Positions 32,772-34,161 of a DNA stretch of 34,161 bases are shown piece by piece. The stretch comes from Ruminococcus sp. (GTDB lineage: Bacteria > Bacillota > Clostridia > Oscillospirales > Ruminococcaceae), in contig JAFTYF010000046.1 in assembly GCA_017461395.1 (NCBI GenBank), positions 1-34,161 on the forward strand, written 5' to 3'. Under the pieces are notes generated by a model. It was not told the DNA's origin. It did no database searches and was given only the letters and a program-made list of their open reading frames with translations. How positions within the stretch are numbered: position 1 is the first letter of the stretch; every line of letters begins with the position of its first letter. Position numbers and translations under genes: made by a program.

Positions 32772-33491
32772 ATGATAAAAAAAATAACAGCATTCCTTTC
32801 AGCAGCCTGTCTTGCAGCGTGCTTTTCATCCTGCGGCAAGGAAAAAGATTCCGACAAGAACAAAAAACCCGTTCCGCCTCCGCCAGTTGAGTGCGGCGAC
32901 CCCAATGCAGTTACCTTTGACAATGACGATTTTTCTTTTGTCAGCGTCATTACTGATGATAAGCAGTCCGCAGCCGGCGCTCTTTCCATAACTGAGATTG
33001 AGGGAAACAAAATGCTTCTCTTTACTGATGATCTTTCTGTTCCGCTTGAAGGAAAGGTTCAGAAGCTCAGTGTAAATGCCGCTGCGCTCCTTGCACCGGA
33101 GGATCTTCCCAAAGTGCGCTCCATTGAATTCGACATCTACGCAGACGCCGTTTCGGAAAATTACAAAAATCAGGACGGCAATATGGTAAAGGCTCCCGGA
33201 ACTATTTCTGCCGGCGGCGGTACCGTCACCGCAAAGGAGAGCTCTGACGGCGAAGGCACATGGTATGATTTCGCTGAATTTCAGGGCGGCGAATACAACT
33301 GTGAACGCTCCGGAGCTGTTCATGCGCAGTTCAAGTTCCTGCTTGCCGAAAGCGGCGTGTGCTGGGCTGAGGACATGGATGATGCGAATTTCCTTGTAAT
33401 GCGCTGGGGCTCAGAGAACGAATCCAATCTTTATATTGACAATATTGTTTTCTATGACGAAAACGGTCAGTCAATTCCGGTTAAAAAATAA
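32772..33491 (+). CDS. Lipoprotein with a carbohydrate-binding-like fold, function unknown
   Basis: A 239-residue exported protein. Residues 1-21 are a lipoprotein signal with two possible lipidation cysteines, LAAC (C17) and FSSC (C21); C21 followed by GKEKDSDKNK is the more typical arrangement. A charged, proline-rich linker (22-40) follows. The rest looks beta-rich, with SIEFDIYAD in the middle and NLYIDNIVFYDENG near the end, a pattern seen in jelly-roll carbohydrate-binding modules; this resemblance is by eye only. AAAGGAG lies before the start. It stands alone after mfd with its own promoter and terminator. Confidence 0.75.
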   Translation: MIKKITAFLSAACLAACFSSCGKEKDSDKNKKPVPPPPVECGDPNAVTFDNDDFSFVSVITDDKQSAAGALSITEIEGNKMLLFTDDLSVPLEGKVQKLSVNAAALLAPEDLPKVRSIEFDIYADAVSENYKNQDGNMVKAPGTISAGGGTVTAKESSDGEGTWYDFAEFQGGEYNCERSGAVHAQFKFLLAESGVCWAEDMDDANFLVMRWGSENESNLYIDNIVFYDENGQSIPVKK

Positions 33492-33500
33492 AAATCAACA

Positions 33501-33536
33501 AAAAATCCCGAAGCACCGCAATGCTTCGGGTTTTTT
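33501..33536. terminator. Terminator of the lipoprotein gene
   Basis: Stem CCCGAAGCA (33507-33515) and TGCTTCGGG (33522-33530), loop CCGCAA, flanked by A7T on the left and T6 on the right, so it can work in both directions. Confidence 0.92.
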
Positions 33537-33563
33537 CACGGACATCAATGCTGGGATTCTGAC

Positions 33564-33596
33564 GGACGGCATATAAATGCTGTCCATATGTTTTTT
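33564..33596 (+). terminator. Second hairpin with T tract after the lipoprotein gene
   Basis: Stem GGACGGCAT (33564-33572) and ATGCTGTCC (33577-33585) with one G-T wobble and loop ATAA, then ATATG and T6. It may be a backup terminator or part of a dispersed repeat. The following bases recur at 14252-14272. Confidence 0.45.
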
Positions 33597-33641
33597 GTTG
33601 TCAGGGAACGCCTTCACTTCTAAACATTCCCTTATCAACAA

Positions 33642-33682
33642 ATTAGTTTTTTGTCTCTCCGAGGGTATAACCCCTCGGAGAT
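33642..33682. other. Inverted repeat next to the recombinase remnant
   Basis: TCTCCGAGGG and CCCCTCGGAGA (about 33656-33681) form a stable stem just downstream of the recombinase stop codon. Large serine recombinases are often encoded near the end of their element, so the element's junction could lie in 33540-33690. I cannot see a duplicated attachment site. Confidence 0.35.
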
Positions 33683-33687
33683 TTGCT

Positions 33688-34023
33688 TTATACCGCGGTC
33701 GGTATCTTTTCATTACCAATCATTATACCATCCGCCTCAAAAGCCTTTGTCGTGGTAAATGAGAAGCAGATATTGATACGATTGGTGCATTTTCTCGAAT
33801 GCTTTACTTCCTTTTCATAAACTTCAATGCGGCTGATGAAGGCTCTGAGCAGTGTCGGAGTCACTTCTGTGACTTTTACGATCTTCTTTGCGTTGGCAAT
33901 AAAGTCACGAACACATTTTTCACGGGCACTTATGACATTTGTCTTTGAATCAAGCTCCTGAAGTTTCTGCTTCAACTCGGACTGCTCCTTCTCATATCCA
34001 CCTACAAGGCTGTCATAGCGTTG
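33688..34023 (-). pseudogene. C-terminal remnant of a large serine recombinase
   Basis: An open frame of about 112 codons from the IS edge to the stop at 33688. It codes a coiled-coil-like stretch (YDSLVGGYEKEQSELKQ), then the DUF4368-type end with TPTLLRAFISRIEVYEKE and RINICFSF. This is the usual C-terminus of Tn4451/TndX-type site-specific recombinases. The resolvase catalytic domain and zinc-ribbon/recombinase domains are missing, because reading upstream one meets a TAG at 34025-34027 inside a different sequence, the start of an IS. The gene is therefore broken by insertion; the remaining part might lie beyond the IS, outside the window. Confidence 0.75.
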
Positions 34024-34040
34024 GTGCTATACTAAAAAAG

Positions 34041-34069
34041 TGGACAAAAAAAGAAAGACAAGGTATAAT
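34041..34069 (+). promoter_or_regulatory. Transposase promoter inside the IS end
   Basis: TGGACA (34041-34046), 17 bp, perfect TATAAT (34064-34069). No TG precedes the -10, unlike the chromosomal promoters of this window. Confidence 0.7.
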
Positions 34070-34096
34070 AGAATAAAACGCCAGGAGGAAAAAGAA

Positions 34097-34161
34097 ATGG
34101 CAGGAAAGAAAAGTCCACGATACAGTGAAGAATTCAAGAAAACAATCGTAAATCTGCACCA
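34097..34161 (+). CDS. IS3-family transposase OrfA, N-terminus (partial)
   Basis: Twenty-one codons are visible before the window ends: MAGKKSPRYSEEFKKTIVN and following. The segment RYSEEFKKTIVNL is the start of the helix-turn-helix domain of IS3-family OrfA (transposase_8 type), which binds the IS ends. AGGAGG lies ten bases upstream. The rest, and the OrfB catalytic part, are outside the window. Confidence 0.75.
   Translation, partial: MAGKKSPRYSEEFKKTIVNLH

Larger units (their letters stand above)
34022..34161 (+). mobile_element. Left end of an IS3-family-like insertion sequence (partial)
   Basis: The region from about 34022 begins with TGGTGCTATAC and TAAAAAAGTGGACA, as at the ends of many IS3-like elements, and has its own promoter and transposase start. 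The exact left terminus is not certain (34022 or 34024), since the right end and target duplication lie outside the window. Its insertion truncates the recombinase gene. Confidence 0.65.

Overview
The window reads as chromosomal DNA of a low-to-moderate GC Firmicute of the Oscillospiraceae, most like Ruminococcus. This rests on gene order (rimP-nusA-ylxR-ylxQ-infB-...-rbfA-nrnA-truB-ribF, and ymdB next to spoVS), consensus sigma-A promoters with TG-extended -10 boxes, and a Gld-like ABC operon with DUF4340. The family and genus placement is inference from gene content; there is no rRNA gene to confirm it.

Layout. 1-200: a very strong promoter firing left off the window. 202-2249 (-): a two-gene unit, a NYN/LOTUS RNA-processing-type protein and a membrane-anchored transglutaminase-like protein. 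2299-2816 (-): a four-tRNA operon (Val-Asp-Phe-Gly) with its own consensus promoter and terminator. 2876-3382: a small divergent pair, a 60-residue protein of unknown function and an XRE-type regulator. 3451-7195 (-): recG, spoVS, ymdB and a small membrane protein. 7272-10088 (-): a P-type cation ATPase behind a yybP-ykoY manganese riboswitch. 10247-11831 (+): a CNNM/CorC-type metal transporter behind a 230-nt highly structured leader that I cannot assign to a known class. 11896-12483 (-): an anchored Ig-like protein. 12783-14213 (+): a polysaccharide flippase.

14339-19662 (-) is an ABC-2/Gld-like export operon (ATPase, permease, GldG-like auxiliary protein, DUF4340 protein, 92-aa protein). 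19768-28367 (-) is the nusA/infB translation operon, with one unfamiliar acidic 144-aa gene between infB and rbfA. Divergently, 28580-33491 (+) carries pth, mfd and a lipoprotein. The right edge (33688-34161) is mobile-element debris: the C-terminal end of a large serine recombinase cut by the left end of an IS3-like insertion sequence.

Most of the window is housekeeping. The parts that deserve attention are the unassigned leader RNA upstream of the CNNM gene (10282-10514), which faces a manganese riboswitch about 230 bp away; the compact promoter/terminator overlap at 7207-7270; the XRE/60-aa pair with a perfect promoter and palindrome; and the acidic protein inside the infB operon. All functions are inferred from motifs read by eye; no database search was run.
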